From NCBI GenBank assembly GCA_964006375.1, contig OZ023265.1, forward strand, positions 147,666,393-147,730,392: a stretch of 64,000 nt of DNA, read 5' to 3'. The notes beneath the pieces were generated by a model that saw nothing but the letters and a program-made list of their open reading frames with translations, was not told where the DNA came from and did no database searches. This stretch comes from Tillus elongatus (taxonomy: Eukaryota > Arthropoda > Insecta > Coleoptera > Cleridae). The translations under genes were made by a program, and so were the position numbers. Positions within the stretch are counted from its first letter, which is position 1. Every line of letters begins with the position of its first letter. Positions 42,846-55,050 of the stretch are shown piece after piece.

Positions 42846-43950
42846 ATCAATATCAATAAAGTTCAAGTTAATTTTTTTATATACCCACATGTCATACATC
42901 AATAAAAAAACAAGAATAATGTGTATTTCATGATAATTTTTTTCTTTACTACCACTTTACCATCAACTTTTGGATATCTTTACTAATTTAAATTTGAATC
43001 AGAAATATTATACAGTTCAGTAATAAATTATTGAAGAGGCGGTAACATGTCACATAATAGATATTCGACAACGTAATAAATTCTTAGAAACTCACTTATT
43101 TCAGATCAAATCCTCTTTTATCAGACACTGATTCATCCTGTGAAGCCACAGTATAAGTTAACAAGGCTCTCCAGGCTATCAAAGGCACCGGAGAAAAAAT
43201 GAAGGGACGAATGTAAACAGTATCAAGATGGAGCAAGGAAGGAAATAATGGTTGACACTGAATAATATTTTCTCATATCTGCTCCCCAAACTGAGTTATG
43301 ATTAGAAAAGATAACACCTCATGATGAAGTTTTGGATTATGAATAACGACTTCTTTCGGAAACAGACTTATCTCTTTATTTGATGTTTCAAGTAATATTT
43401 CCTTATCAAGTTTTATTTCTGTGCCTAAGAAACGAGACAATGGAAATGGGAAGGAAACTGTTAAATAAGAAAATTTCTTTTAATGTTTTTATATGCCATG
43501 AAATAACACACCCACTCATAATAAATTTCCTAATTTATTATACAAAGTTAGTGAAATTAAATAGAATAGCATACAGGGTAAATTATTAGGACTGGCGTTA
43601 GATATTTACAGAAACCGAGTTAAACTAAAGTTCTAAAATGGGCGCCTCTAAACTTCTCAAATTATCCAAGTGGCGGTTTTGAGTTTTCTACAACATTATG
43701 TTTCAATACCAATTACCATAATAATTTCGTGTCCTTCCTCGACCTCCGGTAGAACACAAAACGTTTTTAATGAAATGGTTCTAACTTTTTTCTTTCAACT
43801 AAAATATATGCATGATAGACGTTTTCTGATGTAAACCTATGGATCCAATTTGGTTTCCAAAACTGTTCTGATTTTCCTGGCTAACATATAACCAGAAGAA
43901 ATGTATTTACCGTTATTGATCATGCGCTAACAGAAATTGGTAAACAAACT
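42846..43950. other. AT-rich DNA, no gene seen
   Basis: Open frames up to 69 codons are not recognised. Confidence 0.45.
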
Positions 43951-43954
43951 AAAG

Positions 43955-44310
43955 GTGGCAATGAAAATCAATTAATACTTCAGCAAGATGGACCACCCCC
44001 GATTATACAGGAGCTGTTCGTTGGTATCTGGACCAAACATTTCTCGGGAGATCGATTGAGCGAAGCGAAGTAATAGAATGGCCTGCAAGTCGCCAGATTT
44101 AAATCATATGGACTTTTTGTGGCGCCATATAAAAATAAAACTTACACTATACTGACAGGGTGTGTAGATGATTTACGCCAATGCATTGTCGCCAAATGTC
44201 ACCAAATTTTACCAAATGTTTAGCAAGGTTCGAAACCGCTTTGGGTATTATTATTGCATGGAAGCTGGATGTCAACATTTCGAACATATACTACATTAGT
44301 ATACTGTTAA
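43955..44310 (+). pseudogene. C-terminal relic of a DD41D-type transposase
   Basis: In broken frames the plus strand encodes LQQDGPPP, then VRWYLDQTFLGRSIE, EVIEWPAS, SPDLNHMDFLWRHIK and finally GCQHFEHILH with a stop near 44299. These match in order WFQQDGAPPH, VRQYLNQIFPNRWIG, IEWPARSPDLSLLDYFLWG and GEHFEHLLH of the intact protein at 33872-34960. The N-terminal half is gone, and no terminal repeats are evident. Confidence 0.85.
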
Positions 44311-44516
44311 GGTAATAACAGATAATACTAGAAACTTGTTTGTTTTGTTTGACACAAACATTTTTTAATGTTTTTTTCAAAAACTACTAAACCGATTTTA
44401 AGAAACTGATATTTTTCGAAAAGGGAATTTTATTAGCTTCCAAATGAGGGATCACTCACTACCTTTTCCGTTCAGAATTACAGGGGTAAAACTCACCCCC
44501 GCTAGAGGGATTAACT

Positions 44517-44517
44517 G

Positions 44518-44612
<95 letters not shown>
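44517..44612. repeat. (CA)n(TA)n microsatellite
   Basis: About 18 bp CA then about 77 bp TA, ending TATACAGG at a repeat boundary. Confidence 0.97.
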
Positions 44613-44615
<3 letters not shown>

Positions 44616-44940
44616 GTGTCCGCAGGATATCTCAAAAAGTTATTGACCGATTTTGATTAAGCTCAGCAAGAATCTGACTTTTGTTAACGGCTCGGATGAG
44701 TTCGCTAGCCAGAAAAATCGGACAAGGTTTTCCGGGAAAGTTTTGAGTTTCCTTTAAAAAAAAATTCTCCGAAAACCACAAAGATATTTTGATGAAATTT
44801 GGTGAATATGTTGCCTTGTGAAATACCTTACATACCAAAATTCAACTTTCTAGATTTCTAGAAAATTTAGTTTTTCAAATTTGAAGCATTTAATGAAAAT
44901 TCGCTACCATATTGCTGCGTCACGAGCTTTTTTAGATAAC
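44613..44940 (-). repeat. R1 fragment, diverged subfamily
   Basis: Contains TTCGCTAGCCAGAAAAATCG, AAATTTGGTGAATATGTTGC and AAATTCGCTACCATA with a shortened M1 end. Best match in the window is 4354-4550. Confidence 0.75.
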
Positions 44941-44984
44941 AGTAAACGTGAAAAATCCTGTCCGTTTCGTTTTCGTTGCGACAC

Positions 44985-45275
44985 TCTGTATATATTTTTG
45001 AAAAGGTTTCCGCGGACTTTACTTAGAGAAGTGCATCGTTTTCGGGTTGAACCGCGTCCAGAATTGATTAACTCGACGCTGTAGCTCCTGTTTTTGGACC
45101 ATTTGCAAGGGGATAGGGAAACACGAGAGGAAATGAACTAAAGGGTCTCAATCTGCCTACTCCTTAAAGCGCTGAAACGAGGTAGGTCTGGTTTTTGTAA
45201 TCTGAGTACGAGTCATCAAAACAGAAGCCACAACGTCGTGATAAATAAATTGTAGACGCGGTTCAACCTTAAAAC
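44985..45275. mobile_element. Inverted pair of Penelope-type ends, decayed
   Basis: The minus-strand half (45110-45030) reads CTTGCAAATGGTCC, ACAGGAGCTACAGCGTCGAG and CTGGACGCGGTTCAACC. The plus-strand half (45215-45270) reads ACAGAAGCCACAACGTCG and TAGACGCGGTTCAACC. Both correspond to the two ends at 58918-59493, with the CGAAAC box mutated in each. Confidence 0.7.
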
Positions 45276-45292
45276 AAAATATTTCTTATATA

Positions 45293-46341
45293 CAGGCTGT
45301 TTCAAAAAACATGCACCATCGCTCGTGGGGCAATTCCTTACTAAAAAATAAGAAAAAAGTTCCTGTGCACATGGGCCCGGAAACGCATAGTTTCCAATAT
45401 ACAGGGAGTTGAATTTTAATTTTTTTTTCAATTTTTTATAAATAATTTCAAAACCACTGGATTGATTTTAATGAAACCTGGAACTTGAAAGTGTATTATG
45501 AAATTGCATATTTTCAAGTGAAAATCTGCTTACAACTGCGTCAGTGGCGTGCGTACGGGGTAACTGTAAAAATTCATTTGGGGAAAAAATATGTGCGCCA
45601 CTGTCTTTTTCCGATTTTGATACATCAGTTATGAAGCTTATTACATAAGCCACAAAAGCTACCTCTACCTACCTGTCCATAAATTAACAACCATCTTGAG
45701 AGGAAATAATATTAATGAGCAGCTCAGTATCAACAAATAACTAAAAACGAAAATACTGCACCGTATCAAAATTTAAAGAATATCACGAAAACTCTTTTGA
45801 CGCCTACAAAGCACTTTAAAATTGTAGAATTTAGAGAACTGTCAAAAATTATAGTTTCATGGCACTTTACGATTACTGTTTACATTACTCCAACGAATCG
45901 GTATCTTGTCCCTTTTTATAAAATTAATCGTATCTCCTAGGGGATACCCTGAACGAAAAAATACCAAGAGGCAGCTTTTGTGGCCTATGTAATAAGCTTC
46001 ATAACTGATGTTTCAAAATTGAAAAAAGACAGTGGCGCACATATTTTTTCCCCAAATGAATTTTTACAGTTACCCCCTACGCACGCCACTGACGCAGTTG
46101 TAAGCAGATTTTCACTTAATAATATGCACTTTCATAATACACTTTCAAGTTCCAAGTTTCATTAAAATCAATCCAGTGGTTTTGAAATTATTTATAAAAA
46201 ATTAAAAAAATAAATAAAATTCAATTCCCTGTATATTGGAAACTATGTGTTTCCGGGCCCATGCGCACAGGAACTTTTTTTCTTATTTTTTAGTAAGGAA
46301 TTGCCCCACGAGCGATGGTGCATGTTTTTTGAAACAGCCTG
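45293..46341. mobile_element. 1049-bp TA-flanked element with about 370-bp inverted repeats
   Basis: The ends CAGGCTGTTTCAAAAAACAT and ATGTTTTTTGAAACAGCCTG are flanked by TA (45291-45292, 46342-46343). Left arm to about 45665, right arm from about 45970, with an unrelated middle of about 300 bp. The two 61-codon frames (45653-45468 minus and 45980-46165 plus) are mirror images of the arms, not genes. It is most likely a non-autonomous mariner-type element. Confidence 0.93.
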
Positions 46342-46546
46342 TATACTCGTATGTATATTGTATTGTTATTTAAAGTATAAAATAATGATTTAAACCTCAA
46401 ACCAGTGACATTTGATACGATATCAGAAAACGGAACTATAAAACTTGAATATATATATTGAATAATTTAATAAAAAAGGGAGCTTACATAACACATACAT
46501 ATCAAGAGGAACTAAATAGGTATAATGTGATAAAATTGGAAAAAAG

Positions 46547-47565
46547 TCTGGACGCGGCAAGTGCGTGTGTACCATATTTTAATAAAATTACTTGTTGTTT
46601 GAAAATGTACAAAAGTTTTCCGCAAATGTACTATAAATGTTGGTTTCCTAGCCAACAAACAGCAAATTGCAAATTGAGATATTGAAATTTGACGGATTAA
46701 ATGAAAATTCGCTACCAAAACGCACTTACTGTGTTCCGATTTTTTTCTTACGAACATGATATTTCGATGAAAAATTCAAAAATGCAATGATATAAATGTA
46801 TTCGAAAAAACAATTATACGACTTATGGGCCACCTGTGATTGTCAAAATATTTTTATAAGGGGCAGATTAGGACACCCTATAATGAACGCTCAAATTAAC
46901 GTATACAATTTTCTCTCGTATCTTGTATAATGACAATTATATTATGTCTTACCGTAGAAATGCGTCACTCTGTACATATGTAAACAGATAAAAACTGAAA
47001 GTAAATCTGGATATGGATTCGAGGGGGCCTAGTTTGCGCTCATTTGAAAAAATCTTTTTAAAATTCAAAACTGAAATAAACCTACAGCCAAAGCATCAGA
47101 GCAACGGTCTATTTGAAATGAATTCTGGAAACATTTTAGTAAAATGAATGACAATGACGGTTGAAGCTGAAACTTAAGGGTTTGCAGAGTACTCTTCTTG
47201 CGACATTTTCTTTACATAATCCGGATTTGGTTCAGGTGCTGTGCCTAAATGTTGCTAATTTTAGCGTTTCAAATCGAGACTTTGACGTTTTGAGGAAAAC
47301 TCCAAAAATTTATTTAACTGTCCATAACTTTTTCGTCTCTAAACTTACAGACCTAAATTTTGGAACATCGTTTGCTCTTTATAATAAAAACAAGCGTACC
47401 AAAATAGAGTTTTCAGACTTTGCTAGTGAAACGATCGTCAGGTCTGAAAACTATATTGTGCTAAATTGGGCTGTCCAAATTGTACTTAACAGTGCTCATC
47501 ACAGGTCTCGTCACTCATTGAGTTTTGGTCAACAGCAATGTTTAGCCAACCAGCATTTATTATAA
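46547..47565 (+). repeat. R1 copy: short M1, link, B and A
   Basis: M1 is internally deleted (46547-46741), the link follows (ACGACTTATGGGCCACC, 46820), then B (46975-47065, TGGATATGGATTCGAGG) and A (47090-47400, ATGACAATGACGGTTGAA). Here B precedes A, unlike copies a, b and d. The 134-codon frame 47161-47565 is repeat sequence. Confidence 0.8.
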
Positions 47566-47998
47566 ATTCAGCTTCAAAATGCAACTAAATCAGATTTACT
47601 ATCAAATATAGACACTGAAACCGACTTTTAAAGATATAATTTCAAATTTACGAAGCCGCGATTTCACTAGTGAATTTTTTCCACAACAATTTGCTAAAAG
47701 CCTATGGATTGTTCGAAGTTAACTGATTTAGTGGTACGTTTAGGGTTAAAAACATTTAAAAACGCAAAGTTTTATAATATTTCGCAACGTTTTTGTAACT
47801 CCTAAATTTACTTTTCACAACCAAAATCGGCGAGCTTGCTATGGTTGAACATAGAGACGCCAATGCCTCTAGCATGTTATGCTTGAACATGGAGACCTCC
47901 CTGCTTCTACTGTCAGTCACTACTACTGATAGTGTTATTAATTAATTTCGCGTGGTAAAGCATTTCTACACAAAAAATACGAAGTGCTATGTACTCAC

Positions 47999-48202
47999 CT
48001 AAAGTTTGTTAAATTCGAGGGCACATTGTTGAGTTGTAGCTTGAGCGATCTCAGTCTGAAGTTGCGTGTTTCTCTGGCGATATTCTCTGGGGTTTGAGTG
48101 CTCTGGTCTCTCCTGGAGCTTGTCGTAGATGCCGCTCCGCTTCCACCATTAGCGTATGATAATTGCGGATGGGACGTGCTCATCCTTATGTTGTTGCTCG
48201 AC
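47999..48202 (-). CDS. Candidate host-gene exon, about 204 nt
   Basis: A minus-strand exon with an acceptor after a pyrimidine-rich GTTGTTCTTTGTTTGTTAG (AG at 48204-48203) and a near-perfect donor, CTTTAG/GTGAGTA (GT at 47998-47997). The open frame runs through, with an in-frame ATG at 48183: [16 protein letters not shown]..., then [20 protein letters not shown] and [20 protein letters not shown]. It is polar, Ser/Thr/Asn/Arg-rich and far less AT-biased than the surroundings. It starts in phase 1 and ends in phase 2. I do not recognise the protein. It could be a first coding exon (ATG inside) or an internal one. No further exon of the same gene is identified in the window, so introns would be long and filled with the repeats described here. 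Confidence 0.5.
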
Positions 48203-48657
48203 CTAACAAACAAAGAACAACTCTACTTTACAAACTGTATGTTACATAAGGGTTACTTCTGGGTTTATATAACAGCTGAGGAGACGAATAATTGCACAAT
48301 GGGATAATAATTAGTTCTTTTGGGTAGGATATTAGGTTAATCTTAGTGGAAATAATTTATTTTTGTTAAAAACGTAATTTCAGAAAATCCGAGTTAAAAG
48401 ACTAAAAGTAGGTATTAAAATGCTGTACTTAAAAGTATGGGTCAATATAATAATTACTAGTTACCGTTAGAAAAATAAACGCAGCAATAAACATAAAGTG
48501 AAAGAAGGAAATTGGCGTAACCTCGCATCAGGTAGCAAATTTTTATAAAATCTTTTACCCCAAAAAGGTTATATTATGTGGTAATTCGACACGCAAGCGA
48601 CTAACATTTTTACGAAAATCATGTAATATAACGAAACTTTATTTAGTTTTTCCAGGT

Positions 48658-48661
<4 letters not shown>
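48203..48661. other. No gene seen
   Basis: Presumed intron or upstream sequence of the exon at 47999-48202; nothing recognised. Confidence 0.4.

Positions 48662-48709
<48 letters not shown>
48662..48709. repeat. (GT)n microsatellite
   Basis: About 48 bp of GT dinucleotides; a short ATT run lies at 48838-48862. Confidence 0.97.
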
Positions 48710-49379
48710 GCATCACGGGATGGTTTTGAATGTGTCATTCATCAACCACATACTTTTATCCTAAAGTTTCGTTTTGAATCATAACCACACAGAGTACGGC
48801 AAACCTATAACTAGATTTTCTCATCAACAGGTTTTATTATCATTATTATTATTATTATTATCATTTATTGGCAAAAATTATACATTATGTTAATACAATA
48901 AGTATTATGGGACTTGTGGTGTATCATATAACACAATTTACATGGTTGATCCTAAATAGTTTCACAGTCCTACACCAAATTCAATAAACTTCAAATTTTG
49001 ACGTACCAAACTTAAATTCTTTTTGCTCTTCTATTTCACACCTTTTAACACTCCAACCATCACCTTCATTTACCATAAATCTCTGCTATTTCATAATGCC
49101 TTTCTAACTGCTATTCTTTCCAAACAACCCATATTTTCACCTAAATTTTAAATTTGTAGGAGATAAAAATTAGTTCAGTTTGACAAATGTCAAAATCAAA
49201 TGATATATAATTATATTCGCGGATCCTTCGAATTATAAATGTAAACCAAATGGATACATAATCTCACGTAAACACAATCATTACATTAGTGTTACCAATA
49301 TACACCTATATAATATCTTAAATACATACATACATACTTTCACCCACTGCTTCACACATACAATCCAAACATACCTACC

Positions 49380-49719
<340 letters not shown>

Positions 49720-49751
49720 TTCACACATACAATCCAAACATACCTACCTAA

Positions 49752-50174
49752 TCCATACATAAATTAGCCTCTTTACAATACCACCTATAAATATTATAAT
49801 ATAATTATAATTACTATACTTTTTTAAACTGATTTTGAATTTCTATATATGCACATAATCTGTTTCTTTTTAATTATTAACCTTTTTTTTTGTTTTTTTG
49901 TCTTTTTAGTTTTTTTTAAATTAATTATTTAAAAAAAATTTTTTTTTCAAATTCTTATATATATATATTTTTTATTTCACTTTTTTTTAAATTTTTTTTT
50001 TTTCATTTTTTCAATTCTCAAAATAAGGAATGACTGGGACATATTGTCGCCTAGGGACCTGCCAAGGCTCATAGACATACTGAATTGGGCCATGGAAAGG
50101 CTGGGTATACAAAAGGACAGACATTAGGATTTGTGTTCAGTACATTGATACAATTTTATTTTGTTTTATTTATA
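49752..50174. other. A/T homopolymer-rich DNA
   Basis: Long T and A runs at 49880-50015; no gene. Confidence 0.6.
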
Positions 50175-50175
50175 T

Positions 50176-50265
<90 letters not shown>

Positions 50266-50555
50266 TTATTCTTATAAACCTATATCTATGTTCGTGAAAA
50301 ATCTATCTATTAATTTATATACGTCTATGTTATTTAAGCTAAGACTATTGTTTGTGTTTAAAGAAAGCTGGATCTCTGTTACTTGTTTTATTCCCGATAA
50401 CATCTGCAATCTTTGTCTCTCATAGTTCCTGCATGAAAACAATATGTGATGTATATCGCAGACTGTTTGTTCATCACAGCTGCAGTACGGTGTGGATTCT
50501 ACACCTATTCTTTATAAGTGGGATCTATCCAGGTATTTTCGTATACTTAGTGGCT
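50175..50555 (-). mobile_element. Second LINE 3' end with (TA)n(TG)n tail
   Basis: The same 3' terminus as 49383-49719, slightly longer. The minus strand encodes SIRKYLDRSHL, a frame break, then RIGVESTPYCSCDEQTV, CDIHHILFSCRNYERQRL and the stop. The tail is TA (50264-50195) then TG (to 50175). No clear target duplication seen. The CSC...H...C zinc-like motif is complete in this copy. Confidence 0.88.
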
Positions 50556-50688
50556 GGTGTAACAGTAAAAAGTTGAAATTGAATTTTTTCTATAAAAATT
50601 TGCAAAAAAAATAGTACTTCCGCACAAATTGGTTAAAACATTTTACGTAAAAAATTTGACATAATATTATTCACAAGAATTTTCTTAA

Positions 50689-52161
50689 CCCTAGAATACC
50701 AGACCTGTTTCAAACACGTAAATACCAGACCGTAGTAATTTTTATAAAACACTATAGAACTTTCATATAACAAAAAATTTTGAATAAATAAAATTACACA
50801 TACATGTATGCATTCATTTATTGCTCAAAATATCAAAAATAAACTAGAAAAGTGTTACGAATCAATGCAGTTGATGCAACAATTTGCACGGTCTTCGACG
50901 CAAATGTACTTCTTGCATATTGAACAAAAATAGTCGTCATTCGACGTAACCGACTTGGACAAAAACAGCAAACAATGCGTCGTTGTTCAGTTTGGACAGT
51001 AGTATCAGCTGGAACTTTTCCTTCAAAATATCACACACGATGTCACGAATATTTCGTATCAAAGATGGCATATTTTTTCTGATCTCTAGCCACGGTTTGA
51101 TCAATGAGTTGGAAATACTTAGCAAATATTAACGTCGAAAATGTGGCTTTTTGTTTTGTCGATAATTATTGAAAGAATATATGACATGAGAGTTGATTGA
51201 CATCATGTTCAGCATATCATAAGAAATGGCCAGTGGCCAACGTCTTGTCTTTCGACCACAATTTATGCTAGCGCACAGCTGGTCGAAAGTGTCAACACCT
51301 CCCCTTGTATTGTTGTAGGTATATGTTATATCTGGTTTATTGGTGATGGCGTTTAATAATGATATTTCATGGATTGTTCACAATAGGACTACCAGCCTGT
51401 TCTTTATCGGCATATATGACACTAGTGTTTTTTGCTGGTTAAAACAGAACATGGAGGTGCCTGGTTTTATTCCTTTAGTTTCTAAGATTTCAGGAAGAAT
51501 ATTCCCTTTATTTTTTCTCACAGTGCCTATTAGGGTCAAGTTGTAAGGATCCTGTAATAACTCATCCGCTAGCTCTACAGATGTGGACCAGTTGTCCATG
51601 GTAATATTTCTGTTGCTACCATGTACACTAGCAGTTATGGTTTTCACAAAATGCTCAGCTAATGAAAGGCCATCAGTATAGGTTTTTTCCCAAATAAGGG
51701 CCGGCATCTATCATATACTTTGTCGAAGAGTCACACACCATCACAATCTTAATTCCATATTTGGCTGGCTTGATTGGCATGTATATGAGAAATCCACAAC
51801 GCCCCTGAAATGCTATTAGTTGTTCGTCTATCGTGATGTATGCTGTTAGTGTATAAGATTCCTTGCATATTTTTATGAGCAAATCCCATAACACTCGTAT
51901 GGCAGCGAAGGGATCAGTGTCTACTCTTTGGTTTTTTGTCTGTTTGTCATCAAATATCAGACAATCCAGCAGAAACATAAAACGGTTACGACTCATGGTG
52001 GCGAGATAAATTGACCCTGATAAAACTTTGTTGAACATCTGTCTCGTATTCATGTGATTATCTTTCACGGCTGCTGCAAAAATTAACAAACCAATCAAGG
52101 CTAATAACTCTTCCCAACAACTGTAAGCAACAAGAAGCGGCATAAATAATGGATGACTCAA
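50689..52161 (-). mobile_element. Second piggyBac-like element, 5'-truncated
   Basis: The left end TTAA/CCCTAGAATACC (TTAA at 50685-50688) has the piggyBac CCCTAGA-type terminus next to its TTAA target. The transposase reads away from it on the minus strand. No opposite terminus was found: the right side meets unrelated sequence leading into a LINE at about 52190. Confidence 0.85.
50855..52161 (-). pseudogene. piggyBac transposase (PGBD4-like), inactive
   Basis: From 52161: LLALIGLLIFAAAVKDNHMN, SRNRFMFLLDCLIFDD, ITIDEQLIAFQGRCGF (first Asp near 51827) and PAKYGIKIVMVCD. After a frameshift near 51690, GSNRNITMDNWSTS gives the second Asp (near 51595). GGVDTFDQLCASIN gives the third (near 51292), followed by RRWPLAISYDMLNM. 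The C-terminal cysteines FCSICKKYICVED and CCINCIDS precede the stop at 50855. Lesions: the frameshift, a TGA in the LLSTMH-type box near 51370, and a TAA near 51136. The N-terminal third is missing. It belongs to a different lineage from the copy at 10829-13668. Confidence 0.92.
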
Positions 52162-52189
52162 GAGATATTATAGTTAATTGACCAACGGC

Positions 52190-54009
52190 GGAAATTCAAA
52201 AACACGCAAAAATAAAAATATAAAGAAGCTCAGGCACTTGTCAGGACTAAAATTAGAAATGCCAAAGAAGCATGGATGATTAAGAGAAGAAAGGAAATAG
52301 AGGAGATGTACCAAAGACATGATCTACTTAATATCCACAAAAGAGTTAAGGAAATTACAGGAAACCGTAAATCCCCAGCATATACAAAAATAGTAAATCA
52401 AGACAACAAGACAGTCTGAGACACACAAAACTGCAAGAAGTGTGGGCAAATTATATTTCTGATCTTTTCGACGACAAAGGTCCCCCCTTTCGTAGCCAAC
52501 GTCAAACAGAAACGGGACCAAATATAATGACTGCAGAAATAGAGAAGGCTTTGAAGGGAATAAAAAACGGTAAAGTAGCTGGAGCAGACAACATTTGTCC
52601 AGAATTCCTGAAACTTATAAATGAAGAAAACTTAAAAATCCTGACCAAACTATTAAATACCATCCATAACAATGGATCTCAATACTGGTTAAAAATCTAC
52701 ATTTGTCCCTATTCCTAAAAAACCAGGCGCAAAAAGATGTGATAAGTTTCGACTAATTAGCTTAATGAGTCAGATATGAAAGTTGTTTCTAAAGATCCTA
52801 CATAATCGAATACATAGGAAATGCGAGCAGGATCTGAGCGAACTGCAGATGGGGTTTCGAAAGGGATTGGGACCTAGAGAGGCTTTGTTTGCGCTATCGG
52901 TCCTGCTGCAGACGTGTCGAGATCAACGAAAGGAAGTATACCTGTGTTTCATAGATTATGCTAAAGCATTTGATTGTGGCAAACATAGGACGCTGCTGAA
53001 CATACTGGAAAGTAAATGTTTAGACTCCCAAGATCTAAAAAATCATTCAGTACCTCTATGAACACCAGGTGGCGACAGTGCAGATTGAAGACACCCAAAC
53101 AAAAACTGTACCAATTAAACGTAGAGTCAGACAAAGCTGTGCACTGAGCCCTATGCTTTTTAACATGTACTCCGAAATTGTATTCCAAAACGCACTTGAA
53201 GGTGCAGAAGATGGCATAAAAGTGAATGGAACCTTGATAAATAATCTACGATATGCCGACGACACGGTTTTAATCACAGACAGTCCTGAGGCTGAGATAT
53301 CAGCCGAAGGAGATCTATTAGGCTTAAAAATCAACACCGCAAAAACTAAGATATTGGCGGTAAAGCGGAATCCAAAACAACCAATACATATAAACATATG
53401 CGGGACACCAAGGTCTCTAAGTTTAAATACTTGAGGAATTGGATCGACGAAGATCTGAATTCTGATTTGGAAATCAGAGCTCGGATTGAAATGGCTAGGG
53501 CAAATTTCTTAAAAATGCGAAGCCTGTTAAGCGATGGGTCACTTGATGTACAAATTAGATACAATTTTATGAAGTACTACATATATTCCACGCTTCTGTA
53601 TGGGGTTGAGGCGTGGACGCTAAAGGCTGGCGGTCTAAACAGACTCGAGGCATTCGAAATGTGGGTATCGACGAATGTTGAGAGTTCCTTGGACTGCTCA
53701 CACCACAAATTTGGAGGTTTTGCATCGTATGGGCAGAGAACGTGAACTTATCGAAATCATAAAAAAGCGAAAAACTGCATATCTTGGTCATGTAATGAGA
53801 CACAATAGATGTTAATTTCTACAACTCATGATAGAGGGTAAGATCAAAGGTAGACGTGGACCGGGACGCAGGCAGTGCTCCTGGCTTAAGAACATACGAG
53901 ATTGGACAGGATTGGGTTCAAACACTTTGCTGAAAAAGACAGAGAAGAATTCGCCAAATTTGTTGCCGATCTTCGATAGGAGAAGGCACTCGAAGAAGAA
54001 CATGTTATA
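52190..54009 (+). pseudogene. RTE-like LINE reverse transcriptase, frameshifted
   Basis: Starts with ALVRTKIRNAKEAW and IEEMYQRHDLLNIHKRVKE (52230-52400), the linker before the RT. Then IKNGKVAGADNICPEFLK, the LSELQMGFRKGLGPREALFA block, CFIDYAKAFDCGKHRTLL, RRVRQSCALSPMLFNMYSE, LRYADDTVLITD (53248-53283), VSKFKYLRNWIDEDLN, LYGVEAWTLKAGGLN and GRRGPGRRQCSWLKNIRDW follow over at least five frames. The usual G of RQGCxLSP is Ser (RQSCALSP). No endonuclease is seen. Sister family to the LINE at 428-1814. It starts about 30 bp from the broken end of the piggyBac at 52161. Confidence 0.92.
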
Positions 54010-54029
54010 GAAATAGTAAGATCCTTTTT

Positions 54030-54900
54030 ACTGTAGTTCTCTGATTTTCATTCTATTTCCTGATTGGTATGTTGAAGAATTTTACCAATCACTTCATCGC
54101 GATGTTTTTGTCCCGGTTTGGCACTAGCGGAGATGCTGAGGATTCATAGCCCGCATAGGCCTCACAGGAACTGTCGTCCCGTCTCTCCTTCCGAAATTAT
54201 GCGCCTCCGGTGTTCTCCACTTTGACTGAGAGGCTATATATATTTCTTTGAACTTGTCTATCGTTAGGTATCTCCTGTGTGCCGCATCCGTGATTTAGTA
54301 TAACGCCGCACGTACCATGTATACCTTGCTGACTCCGTACGATTCATCCAACACTAGCCCTTGTCGCTTTAGTGAAAGCTACGTTCTGATTAATGTTATT
54401 ACCCGCATAATTCATTTGTACAAAATTTGTAAATATTGTTCTGTATATATATTTTGTAAATAGTTTCTAATCCTAATTATAGCGTTTGGTAAATAAAAGA
54501 CCTCAATTAATTCGTGTCCAACCCCTTAACCTATACTTACCAAATATGCTACACCTTTCGTTAAAAGAGAAGTGGTCGGATCACGCTTTAAATTAAAGCC
54601 CGCTAACTTGGGGTCACCAGATTTAGCCTGTATTACCTAAAGGCTACCGAAGCCTTCTCCACAGAGTTACCCAGGTATTTTGATCGTTATATCGGTCAGA
54701 GTTTAGTGAAGAGGTTGCAGATATGCTCAACAGGGAGTAAACCCTTTAAAATCTAGCGCCCGAGATCCTCCGATAGTAACCGTCAATCCGTGTCACAGAA
54801 AAACTGTCTGCAAGCCCAGGCCTCGTCACAGTTCTCATAAAACTTATAATGTAATTATAATTGTATATACGTATGAAATAATTGGGACAATAAAAGCATA
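54030..54900 (+). other. Possible LTR-like fragment
   Basis: Less AT-rich than its surroundings, with TGTATATATA (54440), an AATAAAAGACC poly(A)-type signal (54493) and then ACTTGGGGTCACCAG (54607). This layout could be a solo or truncated LTR plus leader, but no matching second LTR, primer site or polyprotein is present. Confidence 0.25.
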
Positions 54901-54929
54901 AGAATATAGAAACATAAAAATTCAAAGGG

Positions 54930-55050
54930 ACCTTGTATATGGATTCTAGGGGCCATAAATCGCTTTCATTTCAAACAATTTTTCGAAAGTCTCACCATCG
55001 TTACCTCTCTATTAGTGAATTTTCTTAATGCACATTCACTAATAAACCGA
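54930..55050 (+). repeat. R1 B-module fragment
   Basis: TGTATATGGATTCTAGGGG, ATCGCTTTCATTTCAAACAA and ACCTCTCTATTAGTGAATTT match the B module, in a variant also seen at 60855-60960. Confidence 0.7.

Noticed and set aside
45468..46165. Two near-identical 61-residue proteins facing each other
   Set aside because: They are the mirrored terminal repeats of one non-autonomous element.
47161..47565. 134-codon open frame as a gene
   Set aside because: Its DNA is the R1 A module, present in many diverged copies with stops.
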